A stretch of 64,000 bases of DNA from Herminiimonas arsenicoxydans (GCA_000026125.1 CU207211.1:3038001-3102000), one strand, 5' to 3'. Numbered from the stretch's first letter, positions 8,360 to 16,406 are shown. Translations and numbers: made by a program. The notes: generated by a model from the sequence alone, not told the origin.

Positions 8360-9580
8360 TCAGAAGCGCTGACGAATGCCCACGCCCAAGCTGATGCCGG
8401 TGGATTGATCTGTCAGCTTGTCGTAACTGACCACGCTATAAACATCGGTACGTTTGGAGAGGAAGTAGTCATAGCCCAGCGAGGCTGTATTGCGGATGAT
8501 TGACGATTTTCCGCCCGCGCCGCCCAACACGGCACTGAAATCACCATCGGCCTTCACATTGGTTCGCGCCCAGGAGAACAGCACAGAACCTTTACCTACA
8601 GGCACGCTGGTACCCAGTTGAACCGTATTCGATTTCAGATCGTATTGGCTGTCGTTGGCAATCCCGATCAAGCGGTTTGTCGAATAATTCAATGTTCCGA
8701 AGAGCTTCATGAATTGCAGGTCATAGGCACCGCCTACAAACCAGGTGTCATTCCTCGAAGCAGCCAGCGTATAGGTCGCTCCGGTTGCCTGGTTGTAAGG
8801 CGTAAACGTGAAAACCCGCGAATCTCCGCTGGTCACGGAATCGAGCGGGTTGTTGACTTTTACAGATTGAAAGTAAGCACCGAAAGAAAGCGGCCCCTGC
8901 TCATACATGGTATTCGCACCATAGTTGTTCTTGCCCGGTTTCCCGGCCTGCTCGCCAAATTGGAAGAACAGGCTGGTGGTAAATCCGCCGAGTTTCGGCA
9001 TGACATACATGATCTCGTTGCTCCAGCCCGTATCGCCAGCCACGGTTGGCGACCAGACTTGACCGCGATAGCTGCCTGAGGGTGTCTGCGTATGCAGCTC
9101 AAGCGGGGAGAATGCGAATGAACCTCCGAATGGGCTGAACGTCAGTGTGGGAATAAAGTTGGGTGCCAAGTCGCGTCCCACAGACACGCGACCAAAAGAT
9201 CCTGACAGTCCCACGTGGGCATCTCGAGAAAACATGGTGTCAGAATCGAATCGGCCCTGAGCGCCGGTATCCGGACGGAAGAAACTGCTTAGCGCGAATT
9301 GTGCCTGCAAGCCGCCGCCGAGGTTTTCTGTGCCCTTTACCCCCCACCACGATGTTTCCATACCGCTGCTGTTGACAACCGATTTGCTTCCGGCATCGCC
9401 GCTATTCTTGAGAGAACCAGCAAAAGCATCGACCGTTCCAACAAACTGTACCGAGCTCTGCGCAAGCGCATTGAGTGAAAATGCCGACGCAGCAAGAACC
9501 AGTGCGCTAGCAACAACGTGATGCACTGCCAATTTTTTTGACAACTTCCTTTTTAAGGATAACCGTGTAACTGCCTTCAT
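8360..9580 (-). CDS. General porin (Gram-negative porin, betaproteobacterial trimeric type)
   Basis: This 406-residue protein begins with a signal peptide (hydrophobic core about 20-38, cleavage after a LNALAQ motif near 41). It then shows typical Burkholderiales porin features: SSVQFVGTVDAFAG at the mature N-terminus, ETSWWGVKGTENLGGGLQA, and a last strand ending in VGIRQRF with a terminal Phe for BAM recognition. It would form an outer-membrane diffusion channel. The ATG at 9580 has a strong ribosome site (aggaga). It is the last gene of the minus-strand amide island and has its own promoter candidate overlapping an inverted repeat (9599-9660). The solute preference cannot be read from sequence; the neighbours suggest small amides, as inference only. 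Confidence 0.95.
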   Translation of the reverse strand: MKAVTRLSLKRKLSKKLAVHHVVASALVLAASAFSLNALAQSSVQFVGTVDAFAGSLKNSGDAGSKSVVNSSGMETSWWGVKGTENLGGGLQAQFALSSFFRPDTGAQGRFDSDTMFSRDAHVGLSGSFGRVSVGRDLAPNFIPTLTFSPFGGSFAFSPLELHTQTPSGSYRGQVWSPTVAGDTGWSNEIMYVMPKLGGFTTSLFFQFGEQAGKPGKNNYGANTMYEQGPLSFGAYFQSVKVNNPLDSVTSGDSRVFTFTPYNQATGATYTLAASRNDTWFVGGAYDLQFMKLFGTLNYSTNRLIGIANDSQYDLKSNTVQLGTSVPVGKGSVLFSWARTNVKADGDFSAVLGGAGGKSSIIRNTASLGYDYFLSKRTDVYSVVSYDKLTDQSTGISLGVGIRQRF

Positions 9581-9914
9581 TGTCTCTTCTCCTATGTTTT
9601 TATGCGCTTGAACGCGCTCTTTGCCAAATCAACATATCAATCACTGATTTGATGTGGCAATACTAGGAGAGAAGTCTTGTGCGATCTTGTCTTACAACGA
9701 ACAAGTCATTGTCGAAGATCGGCATTTGAGGCTTGCCAAAAATTGCTCGCAATATACCGAGCATTGATGGAGCAGGCAAAAAATACTTCACTTGGGGCTG
9801 AATTCGGAACTCGTGGCACCACTACTCTTTTCAAACGCTTTTTATTTCATCTATTTCGCATACTGGATGCGAGCCGCGTCCCGCGTTTAGCATCACAGCA
9901 TGCATTCTTGCGCT
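9581..9914. other. Porin upstream region
   Basis: This 334-base region lies between DUF1275 and the porin gene on the minus strand. It contains the porin ribosome site, a promoter candidate (9599-9627) and an imperfect 12-bp inverted repeat (9621-9660). The remaining 250 bases toward the DUF1275 stop hold nothing I can identify. Confidence 0.55.
9599..9660 (-). promoter_or_regulatory. Porin promoter candidate with overlapping inverted repeat
   Basis: On the minus strand, a -35-like ttggca (9622-9627) is 17 bp from a -10-like cataaa (9599-9604), ending about 19 bases before the porin start codon. The inverted arms ttgccaaatcaa (9621-9632) and ttgatgtggcaa (9649-9660) match at 11 of 12 positions, and the proximal arm covers the -35 element. 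This arrangement fits a repressor or an activator bound next to RNA polymerase. Confidence 0.5.
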
Positions 9915-10646
9915 TCATGCGAGTTTCTTGGCCTCACACCTTACCCATTTTTCTACACAAACCAGAACAAACAACATCGCAATCGGCAACATCAATGCCT
10001 GAAATCCAAAACGGACGTAGGCAAATGCGGCGAGCAGCGCCCCCAGGCCAAAGGCGATAATCGGCCAAAAATATCGTGCAAAATCACGGCGCGCACGATT
10101 GTCCGCTTTTTCCAAGATGAGTTCGACAAACTCGATGACGAGTTGCGTTACATTCCCAGTCATCATGCCTGTCGGGGTAAGGTCGGTCAGCAAAATTCGT
10201 CCGCAGCCGCTATGTACTCCCATAGCGATTGCTGCAACGATGCCTGTCAGCATGACGAGTTCAGATACATGGTCTTCGTCGAGTGGTTCGGCCATCATGC
10301 CCGCAAGCATGAACGCAACAAGAAGAACCATCTCTACCATGTACAAAAAAAGGAGCGCATTACGCGCGTTTTTTTGACATTGAAAAGCGATAATTTTGGC
10401 GAGCGCCACACCAATCATAAAAGCAGGAAAAACCAATATTTTCAAAATCGAAAAATGATGTCCTGGTTCCGCCAGCTCAGCGCCTATGAGAACAAGATTG
10501 CCGGTGATGTGTGCGGTGAATAAACCAAACAGCGCGATAAATCCGAGTGCATCAACATAACCGGCCAAAAATCCCAAGGTCGTATTTAGTGTCAGTACTG
10601 AATTCGTGTTTTCATCAAATTTCAACCGCTTCAATAAGCACTGCAT
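9915..10646 (-). CDS. DUF1275 (YoaK-type) membrane protein
   Basis: This 243-residue integral membrane protein has six or so hydrophobic segments and the family hallmarks GFLAGYVDALGFIALF, FTAHITGNLVLIG and TDLTPTGMMTGNVTQL. DUF1275 proteins are widespread and of unknown function, suggested to be transporters. I chose the ATG at 10646; the frame stays open upstream to a TTG at 10712, which lacks a ribosome site. The gene lies between the AraC-formamidase gene and the porin gene on the same strand. It is AT-rich: one 60-base line (10381-10440) counts 23 G+C. A role in amide uptake is possible but only inferred from position. Confidence 0.88.
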   Translation of the reverse strand: MQCLLKRLKFDENTNSVLTLNTTLGFLAGYVDALGFIALFGLFTAHITGNLVLIGAELAEPGHHFSILKILVFPAFMIGVALAKIIAFQCQKNARNALLFLYMVEMVLLVAFMLAGMMAEPLDEDHVSELVMLTGIVAAIAMGVHSGCGRILLTDLTPTGMMTGNVTQLVIEFVELILEKADNRARRDFARYFWPIIAFGLGALLAAFAYVRFGFQALMLPIAMLFVLVCVEKWVRCEAKKLA

Positions 10647-10805
10647 ACTAGTTACCAATACTGTCAGCGATCTGAACAGATCGGATCTTGCCTGCGCTTT
10701 TCGGGACGTCAAATGTCAATTTTTTATATTTCTCGGACAGGCCGGATAAAAAACCGACGATACTCACAACATTAAAAAGCAGTGATGTGTTGAAAAAAAT
10801 GGTGT

Positions 10806-13229
10806 TCATGAAATGTCCGGGAAAATTGACTTGCGAATGACGGCGTGTACACCCCAGTTACCATTCACTACTTGCGTAATGCCAAAATCCACTCCGACCG
10901 AAATGACGGAAATGGCCTCATCTTCCGTCAACTTGTGCGCCGTCATCAAATAGCGACGCGTTTTGCGGAACGCGTCCCGCATTGCCAAATCCAATGTCGC
11001 CTTTTTATAGACGTCTGTTTGCGAATGCGGCCCTAGTTGAGTCAGGTGATTTGCATAACTGAATCCTTGTATCAACCATTCTGTTTCCGTCTCGAGAAAT
11101 GGATAATCCAGGTCTGCGAAAAAGCCACCTTCCAAGTCCTTCTTCTTATGCAGCACGAGCTGGAATTTTCCACTCATTGAACACTCTATTGCGGTACCGC
11201 ATAATTCAGAATCTCCTTGTGATGCATGGGAATCCCCCACAGAGAAAAGCGCACCATCAACTGCCACCGGCAAATAAAGCTTTGCGCCTTTGGTTGCGCG
11301 CCAGTTATCAAGATTGCCGCCAAAGTAGCTCGGCGGAACGGAATCAATGGGATCTTCGTGCGCAGGCGCGACCGCAAGAACACCGAAATGTGGACGCACA
11401 GGAATACGAACGTTTTTTAGAACCTCGAAGTTCTTGACGATACTGTCGTGATCCACCGGCACTCCGGGATAATCGATGGTTTCATGGACAACACCAAATG
11501 GATCTGTTTGCGGAGTCCAGCGATAGTTATAAACCGCCTTGGCGCAACTACCATGGTCGGCATCCAGGATTTCGTAAATGGTTACGACCTCTCGCGGCTT
11601 CGGCTCCGTCAACAGATCGTGATAATGAAAACCCCACCAGGATGCAACATTGCTGCCAAACGACTGGCCTGCAAACTTCGGATTTGCCGCCGGCCTCGGC
11701 ATCACGTCGAGAATGCGAATTTCCAATACATCCCCAGGTTCGGCATTATTTACATAGACTGGTCCGGTACATATATGCACACCAAAGCCTTCGCCTGCTC
11801 CACGTCCGAATATTGAAGCATCGATAGGACCCGCCCCTCTTCGATCAATCGCCTTTTTATCTTTATCCCAAAAGAATATGCTTTCAGCACCGGCATCTCC
11901 CTGGATCATTCTTTCATAATCATCGTAGGCATGTTGAGTGATCGTCTCGATCGTCACATAGTCTCCGGAATTGATGGCCAGGATGGGCTTGATAAGGCTG
12001 CTGAAGTAGCCCCAATGAACCGTCTTCGAGTTGGCCGGAATGTAGTAATGCGCACCAACATATTCTTCATCATCTGCATCCTCAGTCTTATGCGAATCAG
12101 AGGATTGATTTGGCATCAGCGCAATGGCCGACTCGAGAAGTGCTGCCTCCACCAAGACCTCGGCAAAGCGCGCACTCCACGGCAACTCATCATTCTGCAA
12201 CAAGACATTCTTTGTATGTTCAGTAGCAGAGGGCCCAGGCCGGCCACGCAGCTCATATCTCTTCGTTACCGATTTGGGCTGTGACCTATATCCCTTGGGA
12301 GAGATGCCAAACTCCAAATGAAACGCTCGACTGAAGTTGGCGGCATCATTGAATCCCCATCGAAAGCAAAGCTCGGAGATTGTTAAGTGCTTCAGACTCA
12401 GGTTGGACAAATCAATACGACATCTGTCCAGCCGCCTCTTCTTTACATACTCTCCGAAGGTTGTGCCCGCAGATGCAAACAGCTTTTGAAGATAGCGGGC
12501 AGATAACTGTTCGGATCGCGCAATGTCAATCGCGGAAAGCTCCGGATCGGTCAGCCTGGCCTCAATCGTTCTACAGATGCGTCTTAGATGACTGAGCTGC
12601 ATCGAAGTCGAATGGCTCACATCCTCTTCTTCCTTGTGAGCCAGGCTCGCAACCAGCATCGTGCTAAGCGCGTCTTCCATTTGCTCCAGATCTCCCGAGC
12701 CAAGCGAAGCGAGCTGACACGTTATCGCATTTACAAACTCCAACGCGATGTTCCCGACACCCGATGCCGAAGATATTTTGCAAATGTCCGTTTTTCCCGT
12801 ATGCATTAGCCTGGATATAAAGTTGGCCTTCTCCAACCGGATAACAGAGGCACGAAATGCGGAAGTCAGCGCCAATTTCCATTGACGAGATGAATCCAGA
12901 AGATAGATATCTCCAGCTGAAACTGCAGCAGTTTCAGCTCCGACGTCGATTTGTCCGACGCCCTCAAAGAGCACAAAGACAATGACAGAATTTGTTCGCG
13001 TGAGCATCGCAGGATCACGCGCCGAAAAAGCCTGGGGAGATGCGTTGAGCGTGCTGAATACGGAACCCGGCTGAGAAACGCCGAAGGTGACATAACCTAT
13101 CAGGGACGCCTTGTTCTTGCTTGCGATCTCCGACTTCAATGCAAGACTGGCAAGTGCATTCTGCCACGCAGCTTCACGCAACTCGACTGGAAATGCATCG
13201 GTGGAAAATGTATGAGAATCATCATGCAT
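10806..13229 (-). CDS. AraC-family regulator fused to a formamidase/acetamidase domain
   Basis: One uninterrupted frame of 807 codons encodes two normally separate proteins. Residues 1-190 resemble the AraC-binding-like sensor of FeaR/NitR-type regulators. Residues about 230-317 form a two-helix-turn-helix AraC DNA-binding domain ending in FGISPKGYRSQ. After a polar linker (about 318-388), residues 390-807 form a complete FmdA/AmdA amidohydrolase, starting at HYYIPANSKTVHWGYF (His394). It is collinear with the neighbouring fmdA and keeps the HWG, AEPGDVLEIRI, PVRPHFG and GDSHASQGDSELCGTAIE motifs. I chose ATG 13229 because aaagg lies 8 bases upstream; a TTG at 13250 is in frame. It may be an amide-sensing regulator with enzymatic activity. 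The fusion could also be a bifunctional protein whose domains act independently. Confidence 0.92.
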   Translation of the reverse strand: MHDDSHTFSTDAFPVELREAAWQNALASLALKSEIASKNKASLIGYVTFGVSQPGSVFSTLNASPQAFSARDPAMLTRTNSVIVFVLFEGVGQIDVGAETAAVSAGDIYLLDSSRQWKLALTSAFRASVIRLEKANFISRLMHTGKTDICKISSASGVGNIALEFVNAITCQLASLGSGDLEQMEDALSTMLVASLAHKEEEDVSHSTSMQLSHLRRICRTIEARLTDPELSAIDIARSEQLSARYLQKLFASAGTTFGEYVKKRRLDRCRIDLSNLSLKHLTISELCFRWGFNDAANFSRAFHLEFGISPKGYRSQPKSVTKRYELRGRPGPSATEHTKNVLLQNDELPWSARFAEVLVEAALLESAIALMPNQSSDSHKTEDADDEEYVGAHYYIPANSKTVHWGYFSSLIKPILAINSGDYVTIETITQHAYDDYERMIQGDAGAESIFFWDKDKKAIDRRGAGPIDASIFGRGAGEGFGVHICTGPVYVNNAEPGDVLEIRILDVMPRPAANPKFAGQSFGSNVASWWGFHYHDLLTEPKPREVVTIYEILDADHGSCAKAVYNYRWTPQTDPFGVVHETIDYPGVPVDHDSIVKNFEVLKNVRIPVRPHFGVLAVAPAHEDPIDSVPPSYFGGNLDNWRATKGAKLYLPVAVDGALFSVGDSHASQGDSELCGTAIECSMSGKFQLVLHKKKDLEGGFFADLDYPFLETETEWLIQGFSYANHLTQLGPHSQTDVYKKATLDLAMRDAFRKTRRYLMTAHKLTEDEAISVISVGVDFGITQVVNGNWGVHAVIRKSIFPDIS

Positions 13230-13307
13230 GTCTGGACCTTTCGTTATCAATCTCCCTTACCGATACTAGGGCAACTGAAACCGGAGAATCCAGCTTTATC
13301 ATGCGAG

Positions 13308-13465
13308 GTGACACATTTTTGATGGAAAGCGAAGGGGACTTCCGGAATTTTCAGCTGACTGTTTTCAAGACCGTCATGATCGCATGATCTTCAAGTCCTT
13401 TTTTCGTCTTTTTCCGGAAGTGACACCCTATCGGCAGGTTTTTTGCACAGCGTGCAAAATCCTGC
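13308..13465. promoter_or_regulatory. Candidate operator region upstream of the AraC-formamidase gene
   Basis: The 252-base gap before the fusion gene contains two copies of the palindrome ttccggaa (13340-13347 and 13412-13419), 72 bp apart, each embedded in acttccggaa but in opposite orientation. It also has two tgacac copies (13309-13314, 13421-13426) and a palindrome ttttgcac-agc-gtgcaaaa inside a longer hairpin (13434-13465). This density of symmetry fits autoregulation by the AraC domain. Function is inferred. Confidence 0.45.
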
Positions 13466-13502
13466 TTATAAAAAATGACGGGAACCCGCCAAAAGGAGGC
13501 AT

Positions 13503-13697
13503 CTAGCCTACAAAAACCAGTTGGCCGCGCATCGCTGCAACGGCAAGATAGCCGATAAAAGTGCCCACAATGGCGAAGATGCCGCCCAGCACGTTGGGCG
13601 CCGGAATCGGTGCGCGCACCGATGTATAGAGCAAGCCGGTAACAAGGCCGACGCCAGACGCCAGCAATTCAGTTGAACCAAAACCAATTTCGATCAT
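13503..13697 (-). CDS. XapX family small membrane protein, copy 2
   Basis: This 64-residue protein has two hydrophobic segments joined by a short loop containing PIPAPNVLGGIFAI, the signature of the XapX family (named from a gene beside xanthosine phosphorylase in enterobacteria). The start at 13697 has an aggaga ribosome site. It follows a second XapX gene by 45 bases and lies between two formamidase genes. The function is unknown; small size and pairing suggest a hetero- or homo-oligomeric membrane channel or a transporter subunit, which is inference. Confidence 0.88.
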   Translation of the reverse strand: MIEIGFGSTELLASGVGLVTGLLYTSVRAPIPAPNVLGGIFAIVGTFIGYLAVAAMRGQLVFVG

Positions 13698-13742
13698 GCG
13701 TGTCTCCTGTTTTTTTATGGAATGATGGTTTCGAAAGACAGA

Positions 13743-13952
13743 TCACTCTTTCGGTGGACCAAATACGACAGCCTTGCGAACCACCTGTACGATCAGGTAA
13801 CCGACGTACGTAAAGATGATGGCCATAATGCCGCCGAGGACCGGTGGCGCCGGAATCGGCAAGCTCAACCACGTGTACAGTCCACCCGTAATAAGGCCGA
13901 CGATCAGCGCCACGATTTCATTTCTACCTACATAAACGTGTTCCGGTTTCAT
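13743..13952 (-). CDS. XapX family small membrane protein, copy 1
   Basis: This 69-residue protein begins at ATG 13952, where aggag sits in the right place. The longer open frame back to 14036 runs into the fmdA terminator hairpin and is rejected. It has two membrane segments (about 12-30 and 38-60) with PIPAPPVLGGIMAI between them, nearly identical to the second copy over this motif. Both N- and C-termini are charged. The two copies are tandem duplicates or a dedicated pair. The operon position directly after fmdA suggests an amide-related membrane role. Confidence 0.9.
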   Translation of the reverse strand: MKPEHVYVGRNEIVALIVGLITGGLYTWLSLPIPAPPVLGGIMAIIFTYVGYLIVQVVRKAVVFGPPKE

Positions 13953-14009
13953 TTTTGCTCCTCCTGATAAAAGCCTTTCGGCAAATTTCTTCCTCTCGAT
14001 TTTGAAAAT

Positions 14010-14034
14010 GTGCCGACGGTTTTCCCGTCGGCAC
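14010..14034 (-). terminator. Hairpin between fmdA and xapX
   Basis: Ten-base perfect arms gtgccgacgg (14010-14019) and ccgtcggcac (14025-14034) are followed on the minus strand by a short attttc tract. The weak T-run suggests partial termination or a processing site that sets the ratio of fmdA to downstream mRNA. Confidence 0.6.
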
Positions 14035-14045
14035 AACGCACGACG

Positions 14046-15473
14046 CTATTTTTTGGGGAAGATATCCTTCTGGATGATTGCGTGTACGCCCCAGTTGCCG
14101 TCCACCACCTGCGTGACGCCGAAATCCACCGAGATGGAAATCAGCGAGATGGCCTCGTCTTCAGACAGATTGCGCGTATCCATGAAGAAGCGGCGCGTCT
14201 TGTTGAAGGCATCGGTCATTGCCGTGTCAAGGGAACCTTTAATCGCTGCGGCAGGATCTGCAGCGCCCGCGAACTCCTTGAGGTAGTTCGGGCTGCTGAA
14301 TCCATGCACAACCAGTTCGCTTTCGGTTTCGAGTAAGGGATAATCGAGTCCGTACAGCTTGGTGCCCGGCAGATCCGCTTTTTTATGCAGAACGAACTGG
14401 AACAGGCCTGTCAGAGAGCATTCGATCGCGGTACCGCAAAGTTCCGCATCGCCTTGCGAGGCGTGCGGATCGCCGATCGAGAACATCGCACCCGGCACCG
14501 CGACCGGGAAGAAGCATGTCGAGCCTTTGCCCGTGCGCCAGTTGTCGAAGTTGCCGCCGGTATAACTTGGCGGGTTCGACGAGACCATGTCCGCTTCTGC
14601 AGGAGCCACGGTAATCATGCCAAAGTGCGGGCGAACAGGGATTTCATAACCCTTCAGCACATCATAGTTGAGCTTGATCTTGCTACGGTCCACCGGAATA
14701 CCGGGGTAATCGATGGTTGGGTGCGCTCTGCCCCAAGGATCAGTTTGTGGCGCCCAGCGATAGTTGTAAACTGCCTTGGCTGTGGTTTGCGCGCCAGTTG
14801 CATCCACCTCGTAGAGGGTGATGACTTCGCGCATTTTTGGTTCGGTGAGCAGGTTGTTATACTGGAGACCCCAGTTGGCCGCCACATTAACCCCAAACGA
14901 CTTGCCACGATAATCGGGATTGGCGGATGGTCGCTGCATCGTGTCGATGATGCGCACTTCCAGCACATCGCCCGGCTCTGCGCCGTTGACATAGATGGGA
15001 CCGGTACATACGTGTACGCCCATGCCGCCGCCAGCTCCCACCGGGTGATCCATTGGGCCTGCGCCGCGACGATCGATCGCCTTGTTATTGGCATCCCATT
15101 GGAAAATGCCCTCTACACCGGGGTCGCCCTGGATCATTCTTTCATAATCGTCGAAAGAGTGATGCGTAACGGCTTCCATCGTGGCGTAATCACCAGATTC
15201 CAGCTTCACCAGAGGCTCCATGGACTTGCTGAAGTAACCCCAGTGGACGGTGTCTTTATTGGCTGGAATATAGTAGTGGCTGACATTTTCCCCGGCCTTC
15301 TTCGAAGGCAGGGGACGATACGTGACACCACCCAAGCCTGCTTTACCGCTGGCTTTTGTGCCGCTGATGTTTGCACGCAGACTGTGACGCGCTTCCGCGA
15401 ACTCCGCGAGCAGGTCGGGATCGTTCAGGTGAGAGAAGTGATTACATCCCGTGCTGCAAATATGATCTGACAT
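14046..15473 (-). CDS. fmdA: Formamidase
   Basis: This 475-residue cytosolic enzyme belongs to the FmdA/AmdA family, which hydrolyses formamide (or acetamide) to ammonia and the acid. It shows HYYIPANKDTVHWGYF, IQGDPGVEGIF, HVCTGPIYVNGAEPGDVLEV, PVRPHFGMI and GDPHASQGDAELCGTAIE, all family-conserved. The ATG at 15473 follows a clear aggaga site. It heads the minus-strand island containing two XapX proteins and the AraC-formamidase fusion. Formamide versus acetamide preference cannot be settled from sequence. Compared with the fused domain, it has an extra N-terminal stretch with Cys/His residues (CSTGCNHFSH) whose role is unknown. Expression is probably controlled by the AraC domain downstream. 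Confidence 0.93.
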   Translation of the reverse strand: MSDHICSTGCNHFSHLNDPDLLAEFAEARHSLRANISGTKASGKAGLGGVTYRPLPSKKAGENVSHYYIPANKDTVHWGYFSKSMEPLVKLESGDYATMEAVTHHSFDDYERMIQGDPGVEGIFQWDANNKAIDRRGAGPMDHPVGAGGGMGVHVCTGPIYVNGAEPGDVLEVRIIDTMQRPSANPDYRGKSFGVNVAANWGLQYNNLLTEPKMREVITLYEVDATGAQTTAKAVYNYRWAPQTDPWGRAHPTIDYPGIPVDRSKIKLNYDVLKGYEIPVRPHFGMITVAPAEADMVSSNPPSYTGGNFDNWRTGKGSTCFFPVAVPGAMFSIGDPHASQGDAELCGTAIECSLTGLFQFVLHKKADLPGTKLYGLDYPLLETESELVVHGFSSPNYLKEFAGAADPAAAIKGSLDTAMTDAFNKTRRFFMDTRNLSEDEAISLISISVDFGVTQVVDGNWGVHAIIQKDIFPKK

Positions 15474-15828
15474 ATGTCTCCTAATTTTTTAAAACGCCAC
15501 TTGATCGTGGCCTTGCTCAGATAATATGAGTGCGGGAATTTTGATTCTTGTTTGGGGGCGTACTATTTATTGTCAAATTTGTTGCACCCCCATCCAATCA
15601 GCCGCTTTACACTTGGATACCGGTACGGCGCGCAGCATCCGGACCATGGCATTCATACCAGTTAGTCGGTCACAACTCCTGAAGCACAGCAGAGATCCAT
15701 TTTTGCCAGGTAGTATCGGGAATCCTATAGAACGGCAAGCGCTCTCCAGAGCAATATCTCCCGTGCCACATGAAGCTATGGCTTATTTTTTGCAACCCGG
15801 AATTAAATGCCAAGCCGGTATAGGCACT

Positions 15829-15846
15829 CCTTTGAAATATCAAAGG
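15829..15846. repeat. Inverted repeat next to ssb terminator
   Basis: The arms cctttga (15829-15835) and tcaaagg (15840-15846) are exact reverse complements around aata. The repeat lies about 350 bases upstream of fmdA and just beyond the ssb terminator. It may be an operator or merely part of the terminator region. Confidence 0.5.
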
Positions 15847-15852
15847 ACAAAG

Positions 15853-15885
15853 AAAAAGGCCTGCAAATATAATTTTGCAGGCCTT
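15853..15885 (-). terminator. Terminator of the MFS-ssb unit
   Basis: Twelve-base perfect arms aaggcctgcaaa (15856-15867) and tttgcaggcctt (15874-15885) surround a six-base loop. On the minus strand the stem is followed by a T-run, placed 35 bases after the ssb stop. Confidence 0.93.
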
Positions 15886-15920
15886 GTTTACGAATTAGTG
15901 CTTACTGGTTTAGGTAGACC

Positions 15921-16406
15921 CTAGAACGGAATATCGTCATCCATGTCATTGAAGTTCGACGCTGCCGGCTTGGCGGCAGGGCGAGCCGACTGGCCCGCTG
16001 AACTTTGGCGCGGCGCCGGAGCGCTGCTGCCGTAGTCATCATCCATGGCCGAACTGCCGCCACCGGCACCGGGACGACCGCCCAGCATTTGCATGGTGTC
16101 GGCGATGATTTCCGTCGTATAACGCTCGACGCCATCCTTGTCCGTCCATTTGCGTGTTTGCAAACGGCCTTCGATGTACACGGACGAACCTTTTTTCAGA
16201 TATTGCCCGGCGATTTCAGCCAGCTTGCGATAAAAGGTAATGCGATGCCATTCGGTAACTTCTTTTTTATCGCCGCTGGTCTTGTCTTTCCAGCTTTCCG
16301 TTGTGGCAACAGCCACGTTGGTAACGGCTTCACCGTTAGGCATGTAGCGGGTTTCAGGATCGCGACCCAGATTGCCGACGATGATGACTTTATTGACTGA
16401 TGCCAT
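15921..16406 (-). CDS. ssb: Single-stranded DNA-binding protein
   Basis: This 161-residue protein has the OB-fold domain (1-110), starting [18 protein letters not shown] with the [21 protein letters not shown] stretch, then a Gly/Ser/Ala-rich linker and the conserved acidic tail DMDDDIPF that recruits repair and replication partners. It coats single-stranded DNA in replication, recombination and repair. It follows the MFS transporter gene by 15 bases and is divergent from uvrA, the usual arrangement in Burkholderiales. Confidence 0.98.
   Translation of the reverse strand: MASVNKVIIVGNLGRDPETRYMPNGEAVTNVAVATTESWKDKTSGDKKEVTEWHRITFYRKLAEIAGQYLKKGSSVYIEGRLQTRKWTDKDGVERYTTEIIADTMQMLGGRPGAGGGSSAMDDDYGSSAPAPRQSSAGQSARPAAKPAASNFNDMDDDIPF

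Larger units (their letters stand above)
15474..15920. other. Intergenic region between fmdA and ssb
   Basis: This 447-base gap contains the fmdA promoter region (right after 15473; a tattat -10-like element on the minus strand near 15520 with no good -35, as in activator-dependent promoters), an 18-bp inverted repeat (15829-15846) and the ssb terminator (15853-15885). A 132-codon plus-strand frame crosses the terminator, has no ribosome site and is not called. Confidence 0.5.

Noticed and set aside
9677..10060. 127-codon plus-strand frame near the DUF1275 end
   Set aside because: More than a third lies antisense to DUF1275; no ribosome site and no similarity seen.
13433..13447. Sigma-54-like -24/-12 match on the plus strand (GG and GC with correct 10-base gap, ttgca at -12)
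   Set aside because: It points toward the antisense of the xapX genes with no plus-strand gene downstream, and it lies within the palindrome that better explains it.
14385..15470. 361-codon plus-strand open frame opposite fmdA
   Set aside because: It is fully antisense to fmdA, which matches its family from end to end.
15526..15924. 132-codon plus-strand frame between fmdA and ssb
   Set aside because: It passes through the ssb terminator, overlaps the ssb end and has no family features.
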